Positions 42,701-54,281 of a stretch of DNA of 64,000 bases are shown one piece after another. The notes under the pieces were generated by a model. That model worked only from the letters and a program-made list of their open reading frames with translations. It ran no database searches and was not told where the DNA came from. How positions within the stretch are numbered: position 1 is the first letter of the stretch; the number at the start of each line of letters is the position of its first letter. The stretch spans positions 62,001 to 126,000 of the forward strand of contig ML978180.1 in assembly GCA_010015745.1 (NCBI GenBank), read 5' to 3'. This stretch comes from Setomelanomma holmii. Lineage: Eukaryota > Ascomycota > Dothideomycetes > Pleosporales > Phaeosphaeriaceae. A program made the position numbers and the translations under genes.

Positions 42701-45539
42701 CGCCGGGTCACGAGCACTGGGCGAGTCAGTACTACCAAAACCTACCTTGTCATCCAGCGGTGGCGTGAAGGAAATCCCACGCACTTTGTCGCCGACAAGC
42801 GCCATCGCACCTTGGGCAGTGCTTGTCAATCCTTGCAACCCCAGGAAGAACAGTTTAATTCCTAGGAATCAGTTCCGACGATGGCACCACGTTTTTCCGA
42901 GAACTCTAAAGACGGGCACCGTTAAGTGGCGTTCATTATGCTCACCTGCGGCGGTGCCCTTGACCCACGAGTGGTTTCCCACTGCCGAACAAATTGCGAC
43001 CGAGTACAACGAAAACCCATACAAGATCACTCAGAACGAGGACGACGAGATGATGGAGACTCCGAAATCGAGAGAATCTCTCATACGCGAGTTGATTGCT
43101 TTCCGGCTTTCACACGGGTTCCAAATCATTGTGGGCTCTTCTGTGGCGGAATTCTCTGGGCGAGATGAGATGACTTTAGGCAGCTTTCTGGCACCAGATT
43201 ATATGACTGCTGATGGAGACACAGTCTTCATGAGCGTGGGCAACAGCATCCACCAACTCGTTTGCGTCGCCGGTGGCGAAGTTGAAGTCAAGCGGTACAA
43301 TCGCAAGCCTACGACAGCATTGGAGTCGTCTGCTGGCATCGACACACCTTTCCCATACAAAGCCTACATTCGGACCGCCTTTGAGCAAACCTACGATCCG
43401 AGAGACATCACTTTGCGTCCACCACGAAAAGAGTACAATTGGAACTTCATTGACACATTCCTGGCGGGGTATCATGACGAATTATCGGATGTTTTGCGGT
43501 TTTGGAGAGCCCGTTTCGTCCTGATCCCAGTCGAGATTCCGACTGTCAACAGGCGACCTTTGCCGATGCTTGCTGAGGACTCCGAGGAAGAGATACGGCT
43601 AGAAGGGATTCGGAAGCTGACACAGCTGTGGCAAAGGTATCGCTACATACCACCAGACGAGCGGCATTTCCAAGCTGCGGCATCGAGGAAACAAAAAGAT
43701 CCAAATCCTTTAGCGATCGAGTACCACACTCGCGACCCGTCTGCAGTAGTGGCCGCCGGCCCCGAAGTCGCTCTTTTCAGTGAGGCCGAGAGCGAACTCC
43801 AGAGCTCACTCTTCTCGGATGCTGAAAAATACTCAACGTCTAATATTGATCTCAAGAAGCTCGCTGAAGACCTACAAAGTGACAAGGGCATCCAGATGCT
43901 GGACAGACGCTGGCATTGGAAGCTTCATTATACGTGTTTCCTTGGATTTGACCTTGTCAATTGGTTGTTGTCCAACTTCAAGGAAATCGAGACCCGAGAT
44001 GAAGCAGTCGAGCTGGGTAATGAGCTCATGACCAAGGGGCTCTTCATACACGTCCAGAAACGACATCAGTTCCGTGATGGAAATTTCTTCTTTCAGATCG
44101 CAGCAGAATATCGGGCTCCGCGTGAGAATCGCACGGGCTGGTTCGGTATGCGCAAGACGGACAAACCAGTGCCGTCTACACCGCTCACTGACGGCCCTCG
44201 AACATCACCACTCGCAGCTAAGAGCTACAAGTCCAGACCTAGCACAGCCGACTCTTCTAGTACATCTGACTCTGGCCAGGAAGGTGAGAAGACTCCGACG
44301 CGTATCGATAGTTCCAAACGCAAAGTCACCTTGTCACGCGTCATGCGCTACGATGTCGACTCACGCAAACGCTCCTATCGCCCTGAGATCATATCGCTTC
44401 ACTACGATCGATTGCACAACCCAGACAACTGCTATCATATCCGCATCGACTGGATGAATGTGACTGCGAAGCTGATAGAAGACGCCATTGTGACTTGGGC
44501 AACCAGTGTCGAGAAGTACGGCTTAAAACTGGTCGAAGTGCCCATCGCCGAGGTTGCCAATATTGCCGACCACCATCCGTTCCGGTCACCATACTCTGTT
44601 AAGCTTGCGCTGCAACCACCACCGCCACAACCAGAGATGATCTGGGACTCGACGCATCTTTCGCCACAGTACTCCAAGACGGACAAGTTCACCTACCACA
44701 AAGCATTGTTGCGCAAGTTGAACTTCGTGCTGGACATGGAAGCCGTCAGCGCTTTCCCTTCTGATGTAGAAGTCACCTATTCGTGGGGTATTCCCGACTA
44801 CAAGTACACCCAGTATATACATCGCAGCGGCACTCTCCTAGCACAGATCACCGACGATGGAAACTTCCTTCTCCTAGCCAACCGTCTCGCCCACAACCGC
44901 GCCAAAGACAACACCCGCATCCGCCCGACGGATCCTTACGAGCACAAGAAGGCAACTACAGACGGCAGCCAAAGCACCCGCATCCCCTCGACTCCCGCAG
45001 AACGAGCAAATCCGCATCGCAGCCCCTTCGCTAGCCCGCTCGCACGCCCAGTCCAGGATTTCAGCTTATTGCATACCGCTTTGCAGGACAAGCAGCCGAC
45101 TACGCCAGCCCCGCTCGCGCATTCGTCTCAACAGACGCCCGAGCAAGTCAAGGACGAACTTGAAGCGTTCTGTTCTGATGCAAGTCTCTTGTCCGCATTC
45201 TACAACGAGGCATTCAAACAAGCTCCTTCACCCTCGCCGCGGATACAACCTGTCACGGACGATAAGATTCCTAGCCTCGGACTTCCGCCGGCGATTAGTA
45301 TTCGGGAAGCTAGCCCCGCGAATACGGGGTGGACGTTGAGTTCGAATTTTGTTGGGAGAGGGGTGGGAGTGGGTGATGTGAATGTGGCGAGCGTGAGTAG
45401 TATTGCGGGACGCAGGCAGGCGAGTGAGGGAAATCCAATGTTGGGGAGGAGGGTTAGTGTTGTGGATGGAATTGGCAGTGGACCAAGGAGGCAGGACAGT
45501 CAGGGAAGTTTGGGGGACGGGGATAGGCAGCAGCAGTAG
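39732..45539 (+). CDS. iml1: IML1, GATOR1/SEACIT subunit (DEPDC5 homologue)
   Basis: Part of the vacuolar SEACIT/GATOR1 complex, the GAP for the Rag GTPase Gtr1 that switches off TORC1 when amino acids are scarce. Exon 1 is 39732-40223; exon 2 is 40272-45539; the 48-nt intron (GTATTG...ATCTAG) removes in-frame stops. The product is 1919 aa. It opens with CTLWTHDDNFSRDDIVFN. The IML1 domain (about residues 180-460) includes EIVFRDEYLTRADMWRM, VLFIQMSKEMWDFD and GTGVFEVDYNMLKLTTDTLMG. A long Ser/Pro-rich linker follows. Then SRESLIRELIAFRLSHGFQII, and a DEP domain near 1375-1450 (WHWKLHYTCFLGFDLVNWLLSNF). A C-terminal block has FTYHKALLRKLNFVLDMEAVSAFP. The start may lie further upstream if a 5' exon exists. 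Followed on the same strand by LST4. Confidence 0.95.
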
Positions 45540-47146
45540 AAGGAGGAGGGAGATGTAAGGGTGTATGGGCATTAATGCGTAGGTATCGGGGACTGAGACT
45601 TCACATGATCGTCAACTTCCAGATCTCCTTGCTGGCGTGCGTATGTCGGATCGATTACTCCAAGTAGAACATCCATCTCAACTCCGACCCTACTTGAATG
45701 ACGCACAGCAGCCGAGGCATCGCATCGATCTTCATCCGAAAACTTCTCGTCCAACCTGTGTGAGAGCATGCATGATGGTCTCAAAAGGGAAAGATGCACA
45801 TGCAAGATCGCGGTTTTAGCCATAATACGGAGGACAGCTACCGAACAACCAGAACCGAATCTAGGCAAGAGGAGCATGGCTTCTGGGAGACGGAGTCTGG
45901 GGTGCATGAGCATCTTGGGTAGGTGTGGTTGCGGGGTGCATTGAGGCATCGACTGGTACATCGTTTCGGCGTCAACGTCAACACAAGTCAAACGCGATGC
46001 TGAGACTATGTTCATGTTGTCACAATTATGAGGCTGCATAAGTTCAAGAGGCTCGATGCGAGCTGTCAGGCCACTTCGGGACGAAGTTGATGCGAAATGC
46101 ACGCATACTCGATCCGATGTCGGCCGGGAAATACGGCGGTGTTGTGGGGACTGCTTTGGGTATGAGATGCTGCACGGTGAGGTTTGTGAGGCGGAAGTGA
46201 CGACTGATGGACTTGCATATTCTGAAGCAACCAGTCAGCAAGCCCCTCTTTCGAGTTTTCAGACTTCATTGTGAAATAGCCTTACGATCGCGAGTAGTCC
46301 TACTTGCTGAGCAAGATGATGGACTAATGCTAAGCATGAATTTACTGCCTCTTATTCGCGAGCATATCCGTGGGGATTGTGCATGTCAGGAATGATCCCG
46401 GGTTCCACATCGCATTCCCGCTCGCAAAGTGGTACAGAACACGTGCCCGGTGCTAGCTGGCAGCGGCCGGGAAGGGTGAAGCCGCTCGCAGGCAGCACGC
46501 AGCGTCAGAAGTTGTTGATATCGCTGTTGGCGCGTGGGCTGTCATCCGTCGGCAGTGTGCTATTGGACTGTCTGGGGAACGTTTGTCTTGTTGCATCGGC
46601 CGGTCTGGACAGCGCAAGGGTTAACCCTGGTCAGATCTGCAGCACTGCTCTTCGGAACCAAAGGGCTGATGACGGCTGACCGATCAACGTCTATCGCCGT
46701 GGTTTTGGCCAGGGAGCACGGTGCAATGGTGCCCGCTTGCAGCATAGATTGCGCCCACATGGCCGTCGTCTGCCAGATAGCTAGGAATATACCACAGCAG
46801 CAGCGCGGTTGGGGGTTAGGCCTCGCTGCACGTCTCGGTCGATCTGCTTCACGATAACCCGGAGCGCTCACCGCCCATTCTTGCAGTAAGCTAGATCAAC
46901 AACTAGCACACAATCCCATCCTCACCTCGCTCCCCGCACCACGCGACCTCTGCGCGCCCGTTCACCACCGCGTCGTCGCCTACACGCCAAAAGCATCACT
47001 TCACCGCCACCAGCAACAAAAACACCGCGACGGCGAGCGTCTGCAATGGGTCTGCATCCCCCGCGCCCCGTCCGAGCCCGCCAGTCTTTCCACTGCGGCG
47101 CTCATAGCACGTGCTGAGATACCCTCGAGCCGCATTCGATGGCGGC
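45540..47146. other. Intergenic, IML1 to LST4
   Basis: About 1.6 kb, both neighbours on the plus strand. The minus-strand frame 45572-46102 is open for 176 codons but shows no family motif and no good splice structure. The right part (46860-47146), rich in C and A, should be the LST4 promoter and leader. Confidence 0.45.
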
Positions 47147-50100
47147 ATGAGAGACATGATTGGCCAGTTCTTCAGCCGGAAGGGCACGAGTGCGTCCAAT
47201 CCAGCGCCCACCCCGCCAGGCCTCGACTCGGTGACGGAAGAAAGCCACACGCGCCAGCTGCTCTATCCCGACACGCACACGCCGTACCATTCAGACGGGC
47301 AGCCATATCCTCTGCACGCTGCACAACCTCATGACGGGCCTCTGCCAGAGATAGACCTCGAGTTTCCACGAGATTGCCGCATCATCATTGCGCAAGACGA
47401 GACGCCCGCGCAGCCCAAGACGATTCTCTTCGACTCGAAGCCCGCGCTCACACGCGCCGACACGCCGCCACTACCCACGAGAGCGAGGGCGTTTGGGCCA
47501 GGAGGCAATGCAGGCAATGCCACGGCAGGGCCTACTTTTGGCGGCCTGCACGCACGACGGTCGTCCCTCTCGACGGAGCCGACCACGCCCAGATCGCCCA
47601 CTCTGGGGGGCTTCACACGTATACGATCCCGTGGCGGTTCGATATCAAGTATGCCGAACATCGATGAGCATGCACAGGTTCAGGCCAAGGCTCAAGCGCG
47701 AGCAAAGGAGTCGACCGACCTCGCCAACATCTGCCTGGACTGCATGTTTGGCAACTTGGCCATGAACTTCAGAGGCAACTCGAACAAGATCCACATTGTG
47801 CCGCTTGACACTAAGCCAGCGGATGTGTCCTCCCTGGGCGCAAGCATACAGGACGCAACAAGCTCGCTTGGACGCGCCGAAGGGCTTCGTAGGAGAAGTA
47901 ACCTAGCCAAGTCCTACACACCATCCAATCTGCCTGCTGAGCTCGGCCATGCAGATTCCGGCGACAGTGTACTCAAGGAGCAGAAGCGCCGTACCATATT
48001 CATCACTCGTCTGTTTTCTGTGACAATTCCAGAGGACGACCAGGACTCTTGCACGCCGACCCCGCAGAGCTCTCTGCCGAAGGGCAATGGCTTTCCCTTT
48101 CCTCCGACTGCGCAGAAGCCTGGAGCGTCGAAGCCGTACGCCCCGCAGATTCGCAAAAGTCCCATGTATGCGATTACCATAATCATGCATCTACCTATAT
48201 CGCAGACCTCGCCAGCCCTACGGCCGCCCTCACGAGGAAGCAATTTGAGAAGCGCAGCGCACCTGTCTACGTCAGCACCCGGCCAAGACTCTTTGGGATC
48301 CTCAGTGGACTCAGATCGGCGCGCTGGATGGGCTTTCATCGAACCCAACCTGGGAGTCGAGTCACTCCTTTCATCATCCTTGAGCAGCGATGTGGACGAT
48401 CGTGTCGACGTCGTTGGGCAGCACTGGGATGTTATCATGCGAGCGCTTTCTAGCCTGCAGTATGTGGTTCAGGAACGCATCCTCGCCCATTTCAAGTCAC
48501 CAGACGCGATGGCCTTGCCAATTGTTCACCAGCACCGCCACCAGCCTTCGCGTAGTAGTCTGAGAGATACCGCCGCACATCCAGCACGCCGATCTCTGCG
48601 CTTACAACCAAACGCGCTCATGATGGACAAGGATATACAAACTGCAGCTGAGCTGACGGGGAGTCGGGTCGTCACTGGCATGCGGATCCCTCGCGTGATG
48701 ACGGGCCAGGCAAAATGGGGTGTATGGCGCGAAGAGGCGCGGTGGCTCGGTCGATGGGCCGGGCGCAAAGAGCAGAATTTCTTCTTCTTCAATCTGCTCA
48801 CCGCTTTTCTTGGATGCCATACTGAGTGGCTCAATATTCTTGGTCCCAAGTGGCACCGCAAGCGCCACCGCCAACAGCAGAAAGCGACCGCTGGAGAAAA
48901 TCTCACCATTTCGAATCGCACTGTCATTGTTTCCCCTGACAAGATGGCCGCTCGAAGGCTGATCTTCCTGCTGGCCGCATTTCTGCCACCCAACAATCCT
49001 GCTGTCTGCGAGAGCGCATCGTATATGCGCCCAGGGACGTCGACATCGTTCCGTGCCTATTCTCAATCACCTCCAAGCAATATGCCGCCCTCGAGGAAGC
49101 AATCTTTGCGCCGTCAGATCAATCGTCGTCCCAAGGGCAAACAGAGCATCTCCAATATGCTTCTGCAACCTCCAATCACGAGCAGTGTTCAACAGGCACC
49201 TGCCGATGTGTCGAACGAACAGCGTGATCTTTCAACCCTGAATTTCTTAGATATGCATAGACCAGCGGGGCACTCCCGTCGCTCGTCTGCACATTCCATT
49301 CGAACAAGTCTCGTGATACCTTCTATATCCGATGTGGCAGCCGCCAATAAGACCGGTATTCCAACCACTTCGACCGTTTCGCCCCAAAGCACTGTACCGG
49401 TTGCTCACTTTACTCTTCCACGGACAAAGTCATCGGAGCCCAATCTAGATCTACGGCCCGAGAGCAGCGACAGCCTGGCATCGGCCAATTTAATCAACAC
49501 TTTGCAACGAAGCGGCACAGGCCAAACGAGCATTGCTAGCAATGATTCCAGCAGCAACAACAGTCGTTGGAGCGGGTTCATGAATTTCTGGGGCGGCCGT
49601 CGCACGTCTTCTACAGATCAGAGCGACTATCTCCAGACTACAGACGATGGTATCGGGTTCCGAGGACAAGAGCGTGTGCCCTCACAACTTGAGCAAATGG
49701 TGCAGGAGTTGTCGATGGACGGCATGTTCGGGGACGGTGAGTTTCAAGAGCGGCGTGCAGTGGATGCTGGGGCTGCCCATGCCTCACCTGAGATTCTCCC
49801 CATTACTGGCTGCAGCGGTGTGCCTGCATCAGCCGCACGCCCAATTCCAAAGCGACCGAGGACGTTTGACTCTCAGCTCAAGTTGTCAGTCAATGAGAAG
49901 GACGGTGTTATCGACGTTGACATTCCCTTGCCTGACTTTGGCTCACCTCTGCACTCGCCTCTACTTGGCGGTTATGGCTCCGCCTCCAGTCAGCACGGAT
50001 CCAGTTTCGGCGAATCCTCTGTACTATCAGCACCATATTGTGAACCAGAGCAAACTGTCAATGCTGCTGGTTGGTTGGCCAAGTTTCATCCAGACTTTGC

Positions 50101-50797
50101 AGTCCAAGCCATCAAGCCGTACAAGGACCTCGAGGGCGACATCAAAAAAGCGATGAGCGCAGAACCTACGCCTCTGAGCCACGCTACTACACCAAGCCTC
50201 GAGTCCGGTCCGCTTGAACGATGGATCGATGTGTGTTCTGCATTGGTCGCCGACACGCGCAACTTCACAATTAATCGAATACGCTTGCGTCGTCGAGTCA
50301 AGCTCATTCCCACTCCAACATATCAGCCTTCCGCAATGACGCCAGCTGTCACTGGCATGCCAAGCGGCCGCTCGCAGTACGGCAATCCGTACACTGCGGG
50401 CTCGGTTGTCCCCATGATGACAGAGGTGCACCTTGCCGAGGAGTTCATCACCGAACACATCATGGACTTTGACGCAACACTCATCGATGGTCTCGACCGC
50501 GCATTGGCACAATCAGGCGAGAACACGCGTGTTAATTCCGCTCAGTCTTCTCGGTCGAGCTCTCGGCGCGGTCGGCATGACACGCGTGGAGAGGTCGAGG
50601 TCCCGCAGCTGGATTGCAAAACTATCATTTTCGATGCTTTGGAGACGGTAGTCAGGGACGTCACAGCCGCACAGGGTGGCAAGGAGGAGTCGAAGAAGAA
50701 TGCCGAGCAGAAGTCGGAGAAGAGTGTGCGGCCTAAGACCGCGACCGATTCGTCGCTTAGAGAAGGCATTCGAAGGTGGCTGGTTGAGGTGGAGTAA
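47147..50797 (+). CDS. lst4: LST4 / folliculin-interacting protein (FNIP) homologue
   Basis: Partner of Lst7 (folliculin); the pair acts on the Rag GTPase Gtr2 at the vacuole to promote TORC1 activity. Single exon; the first ATG in frame is 47147 (MRDMIGQFFSRKG) and a second is 47156. The product is 1216 aa, typical for fungi. FNIP/longin-type segments are LEFPRDCRIIIAQDE (beta strand start), LANICLDCMFGNLAMNFRGNSNKIHIVP, and FITRLFSVTIPEDD followed by MYAITIIMHLP. The DENN-like middle has HWDVIMRALSSLQYVVQERI, FLGCHTEWLNILGPKW and ARRLIFLLAAFLP. It ends with AEEFITEHIMDFDATLIDGLDRAL and LREGIRRWLVEVE. Long Ser/Pro-rich insertions separate the blocks. The call rests on motif order and length; exact Lst4 versus other FNIP-like identity is family-level. 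Confidence 0.85.
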   Translation: MRDMIGQFFSRKGTSASNPAPTPPGLDSVTEESHTRQLLYPDTHTPYHSDGQPYPLHAAQPHDGPLPEIDLEFPRDCRIIIAQDETPAQPKTILFDSKPALTRADTPPLPTRARAFGPGGNAGNATAGPTFGGLHARRSSLSTEPTTPRSPTLGGFTRIRSRGGSISSMPNIDEHAQVQAKAQARAKESTDLANICLDCMFGNLAMNFRGNSNKIHIVPLDTKPADVSSLGASIQDATSSLGRAEGLRRRSNLAKSYTPSNLPAELGHADSGDSVLKEQKRRTIFITRLFSVTIPEDDQDSCTPTPQSSLPKGNGFPFPPTAQKPGASKPYAPQIRKSPMYAITIIMHLPISQTSPALRPPSRGSNLRSAAHLSTSAPGQDSLGSSVDSDRRAGWAFIEPNLGVESLLSSSLSSDVDDRVDVVGQHWDVIMRALSSLQYVVQERILAHFKSPDAMALPIVHQHRHQPSRSSLRDTAAHPARRSLRLQPNALMMDKDIQTAAELTGSRVVTGMRIPRVMTGQAKWGVWREEARWLGRWAGRKEQNFFFFNLLTAFLGCHTEWLNILGPKWHRKRHRQQQKATAGENLTISNRTVIVSPDKMAARRLIFLLAAFLPPNNPAVCESASYMRPGTSTSFRAYSQSPPSNMPPSRKQSLRRQINRRPKGKQSISNMLLQPPITSSVQQAPADVSNEQRDLSTLNFLDMHRPAGHSRRSSAHSIRTSLVIPSISDVAAANKTGIPTTSTVSPQSTVPVAHFTLPRTKSSEPNLDLRPESSDSLASANLINTLQRSGTGQTSIASNDSSSNNSRWSGFMNFWGGRRTSSTDQSDYLQTTDDGIGFRGQERVPSQLEQMVQELSMDGMFGDGEFQERRAVDAGAAHASPEILPITGCSGVPASAARPIPKRPRTFDSQLKLSVNEKDGVIDVDIPLPDFGSPLHSPLLGGYGSASSQHGSSFGESSVLSAPYCEPEQTVNAAGWLAKFHPDFAVQAIKPYKDLEGDIKKAMSAEPTPLSHATTPSLESGPLERWIDVCSALVADTRNFTINRIRLRRRVKLIPTPTYQPSAMTPAVTGMPSGRSQYGNPYTAGSVVPMMTEVHLAEEFITEHIMDFDATLIDGLDRALAQSGENTRVNSAQSSRSSSRRGRHDTRGEVEVPQLDCKTIIFDALETVVRDVTAAQGGKEESKKNAEQKSEKSVRPKTATDSSLREGIRRWLVEVE

Positions 50798-51234
50798 CCG
50801 ACCAGTACTGTCTCACGAAGTCAGCATTTCATGCTTGTATCATAGTTTCTCCCGCGTCATGTTTGCTTGCTGCAGTTTAGCGGGCGTTTGTGTCTTGTGC
50901 AAGAGCTTTGAGGAGCGATGTAAGTCCAGCATTTCGGATGATACCAATGAGAGTTTTGGAAGCAATGCAGAGTTCTATACATTATTCTACGTCACAAACT
51001 CGCTCGATAATCATGGAACGGCAAGCATAGTCTCCTGCGCAAATTCAATTCCGGGAATAGGAAGGAGCCATCGTGCTCACCCTCAAGATTGCGCCTGCTA
51101 TGCCTGAGCTCCTGAACTTTTTTAATCTCCGCTCCTCAGCACTTGCAAAGTACATACGACATGAATCCCTAAGTGACCTTAAATACGTCCAAGGCCGAAA
51201 CAACGATTCCCCACAATTGTGCACCATAAGAATG
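50798..51234. other. Intergenic after LST4
   Basis: LST4 3' region followed by A/T-rich sequence. The frame 51073-51342 runs into the Snf2 relic; its first part is not recognisable. Confidence 0.4.
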
Positions 51235-51553
51235 ACGATATATTCTTTTCCAATCGTCGTAACAGCATCTCTCCTCCACTCTCGCAGCGTCAACGACATC
51301 TTGCAAGGCATAGGCCGAGCTCACCGCATCGGTCAAACGAAGTGATTCAGGATTTACATCTTGTGAGTGATACGGTGACCTCGGTCTCTGCCTTTCAGGA
51401 TGTGCTTCGATCACGCGAATCAGGGGAGAGTATGCAAATACATACCTGCCACGGATGGCCGCGTCCTCTGGCGGAAGGGTCGAGGAGCTCCGTGCCTACT
51501 GTATACATATGAACGGGGAGATGTTGACGAGGATGAAGATACAATTGCGTAAA
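51235..51553 (+). pseudogene. Relic of a Snf2-family helicase C-terminus
   Basis: One frame reads SVNDILQGIGRAHRIGQTK and then stops (TGA at 51343-51345). RAHRIGQTK is helicase motif VI of the Snf2 family, too specific to be chance. The expected continuation, EVIQDLHLVSDTVTSVSAFQD, is found at once in another frame, so a small indel broke the gene. Further on, a third stretch (TDGRVLWRKGRGAPCLLYTYE...DVDEDEDTIA, stop near 51553) may be its acidic C-terminus. The rest of the helicase (motifs I-V) is absent from the preceding sequence. An old, truncated copy; the origin (chromatin remodeller or Rad5/Rad16-like) cannot be told. Confidence 0.6.
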
Positions 51554-51690
51554 CGTCATATAATGATCTAGCGTTCTGAAGTCTCTGAAGTCAATCTTTT
51601 GGAGGCTCTTGGGACAACGTTCCTGCCGGGGTGACTGGGAAAAGCTAGTCGGAGAGGACTTACATTCGCAGCACAGATTTCGTTCTTATC

Positions 51691-51880
51691 AGTGCCTTGA
51701 GGACCGCTAGGGTGATGTATCAGGTGGCAGTGCTGGTACGCTGAAGACCTCCAGGCTGGCGCATTCAGTGATGACGAGAGTGTGCTGACAATTTTCAGGC
51801 TCGTGTATACAGTGATGAGGAAAGTGTACAGAAGACCTCTAGACTGACACTCGCAGGGACGATAAAGAAGATCTCCAAAA
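51691..51880 (+). repeat. Degenerate ~45-nt repeat array A
   Basis: Three diverged units in tandem, each beginning near CTGAAGACCTCCAGGCTGG and continuing CATTCAGTGATGACGAGAGTGT. They start about 51740, 51790 and 51830. Translated in one plus frame, the unit gives EDLQAGAFSDDESV, so it may derive from an acidic protein repeat. Array B at 54436 contains the same unit and shares the lead-in CTTGAGGAYCGCTAG. Confidence 0.6.
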
Positions 51881-52798
51881 GCCTCAGTTGCCAAATTCCG
51901 GTTCCTTTAAGGCATTCGGTCAGCTTTACTTTCGTATATTCGTTCCTCAGCAAGATGAGTGATGACTATTACGGAGTTCATAGTAAATGAGTCGCCATCA
52001 CCATGAGATTCATGGCATGTGATGAGGTGAGAGACACCAGATTCATCTCCTAGGTAGTATTGAGATATTTGAAACCGATCCTCAATGCTGATTTCGAGAC
52101 TCGAAGCTCACCCTTTGTCCTTTTCATCGTGATCAGCCGCCACGAGGACCTCTTGCCAACTTGAGGTACCAAGAAGCTGACACCATACATCTGCACAAGC
52201 TCATCCTTGGCAACCCTCGCCACGCCCTCCAACCTCCTTATCATCTACCCAGGCATGGGCGCACTTTCATCTAGTGCCTTCTCGGCTCCTACTCGCAGTC
52301 GCCTGGTAGAGGCGACGACTCTGCGGCACATTGTTGTTGCTACTGCCTTCCACTTCATGGACACTCTCTTACAATACTGCAAAGACGCAGGCCTTGACCT
52401 CAATAATGCGGCAACACTTCGACAACTATACTCTCAATCACCCTGGGTAACGGCACTTCTGAGTTGCGTTGACTGCTCGTGCCACAAGCCCCTGGACGCA
52501 GCTCAAGCGGGATGAGGGAAGCGCTGGTACAAGTCTGTTGGGACGTGTTGGTCGCGCAGAAGGCGTTCAACCAGAAGCCAGAAACGACTACCAATTCCAA
52601 TGGATAGGAGCGTAGCTCTGTTTCACTCAAGAGGGAGGGCGACACGGGATCCTCGTTGGTGGGAACAGTCTCCCACAATCGAGCAAGCAAGAGACATCGA
52701 CCGGACGTCGTCATCATCCCCAGTGACGAGGACGCTAGCGAATCAGAGGGGGAGGTGCGCTCAGCGGGAGGATTGTCAGTGTTCATGATAACTCCAGA
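51881..52798. other. Degenerate interval between repeat array A and RING-like gene
   Basis: About 0.9 kb. Coding-like scraps occur on the plus strand, such as 52207-52515 (HFMDTLLQYCKDAGLDLNN) and an acidic piece near 52705-52760 (VIIPSDEDASESEGEV), but they are in different frames and no complete model could be built. Confidence 0.35.
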
Positions 52799-54281
52799 AA
52801 CGTTAGGCTAATCGAGGACTATCAGACCACCCGATACATGCATGGCGATATACAGCAGAGCCTAGATCATGATGGTAATGTACAATTACCGACAGATATC
52901 ACTACAAAGGCGCGTAATCCCAGGTATCCGTCGATGGTGAAGGTACCGTACTACGGTGGTCAGCGGAAAGAAATGTTATGGCATGATTGGGATGCTGGCA
53001 AAGATGTTGCGCTCACATCGGCCCAATACTTCAGATTCTGTTTTATTCCTGCCACGAAGACATTCAACGCCCAAGATCTCGTTCGATCTCTCGAAGATGG
53101 CAAGTCAACGGAACCAACCTTGGAATGGTGTCAACAATGGAAAGTCTTCCCGCTCGATAGCAAAGCCTGGATGTATCCAATACACTATGAGCCTAGCTAA
53201 GATACGCAGTGGAGAGGGACGACGGCCGTGTGCTACCCGTCCAGTGCCTGGTGTGTAGAAGAGATATAACAACCTCCGACACTGTTGTGACCAGCGTTTG
53301 CGACCACACGGCACATTCGGAGTGTTCTCGCTCTATATTCCGCAACAGCGATCTATCTTCAACCTCCATCTTGCGCTGCCCCGGCAGGGAGTATTCATGG
53401 CCCATTCACCACCCTCCGACGACCGACGTGAGCATCGCCAACGAACAGGCTCTCGAGGAAGGCCAATACTGCGTCATCTGCGATCCTCTCGCCGATGAGC
53501 CTCAATATGGGGATTTCCTCGAGATTGGTAGCAATGGTCGACACCACTTCCACGCTCGATGCTTCTTCAGTCACTACGACAACTCTAAGGTATCGAACGG
53601 CCTTTCGCCCCACAGTAATCTGCGCTCTTGGCAGAACCTGGCCTGCCCCGAATTGTCGTAAGTATTCTGACTTGGCGACGCTTTCCGTTGCACATAGACC
53701 GAAGTGATTCGCAGGGACTACGGTGGACAATGGCACGTTGGGGATGCTTCTCGACCACTACCAGGAGCATCCAAACGATCCAGTCACAACACGCAGTGCT
53801 CGTCAAGCCACTGTCTCGCCCCCCATATCACGCGGGATGGATCAGGGAGCTGTGCCAGCGCCTCCGGAGGATGTCGAAGACGCCTATGCGCGCGGTCACT
53901 TTGTCTGGCGCTTGGTCGGCTCTTGACAACAGACTGTTATTTCTAGGGACATGGGCGATACAAGCGCATGGCCACACTCTCGATCAGATACTCCTGACGG
54001 AGCGGGCAGCCCACATAGACACCGCGGTCAGTCTTCCCATATGCGCGCTGAAAAGAACTGACAAGAGGATCAAAACCAGAGTCTCAGGTTTCCTTCGTCT
54101 ACACTACCGTCCCGACACAGAGACAACCCCATATCGTGGCTTCGAGCACACCGTCGTCGTGCACCTCGACGAAAGCTTCTCGGCTGTCGGTAAGGCATCC
54201 CAACCTCCCGCGCGCGATGTTCAATCTCGAAGGTGTGGTCATCCCATAGGGTCATATCATTCGGGCCCTCAGCTTCAATAG
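52799..54281 (+). pseudogene. RING-like zinc-finger gene, model uncertain or broken
   Basis: Three adjacent plus-strand stretches look coding. 52799-53200 contains DYQTTRYMHGDI and ends KAWMYPIHYEPS. 53209-53661 has two cysteine/histidine clusters of RING type, CLVCRRDI...VCDHTAHSEC...CP and CVICDPLADEP...HFHARC...CPELS, which would bind zinc as in E3 ubiquitin ligases, though the last CxxC ligand of each is not obvious. After a plausible intron (GTAAGT at 53658), 53714-53926 reads TLGMLLDHYQEHPNDP ... VEDAYARGHFVWRLVGS. The phases of the second and third pieces do not match with any GT-AG pair I could find, and the first ends in a stop, so either small unseen exons exist or the gene is frameshifted. 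Flanked on both sides by the ~45-nt repeat. Confidence 0.4.

Noticed and set aside
45572..46102. 176-codon minus-strand frame between IML1 and LST4
   Set aside because: His/Met/Leu-rich composition without recognisable motifs, no supporting promoter; kept as intergenic.
53628..54281. Long 217-codon plus-strand frame over the RING-like region
   Set aside because: Its first half is a shadow of the better frame TLGMLLDHYQEH...; treated as part of an uncertain locus rather than a separate gene.
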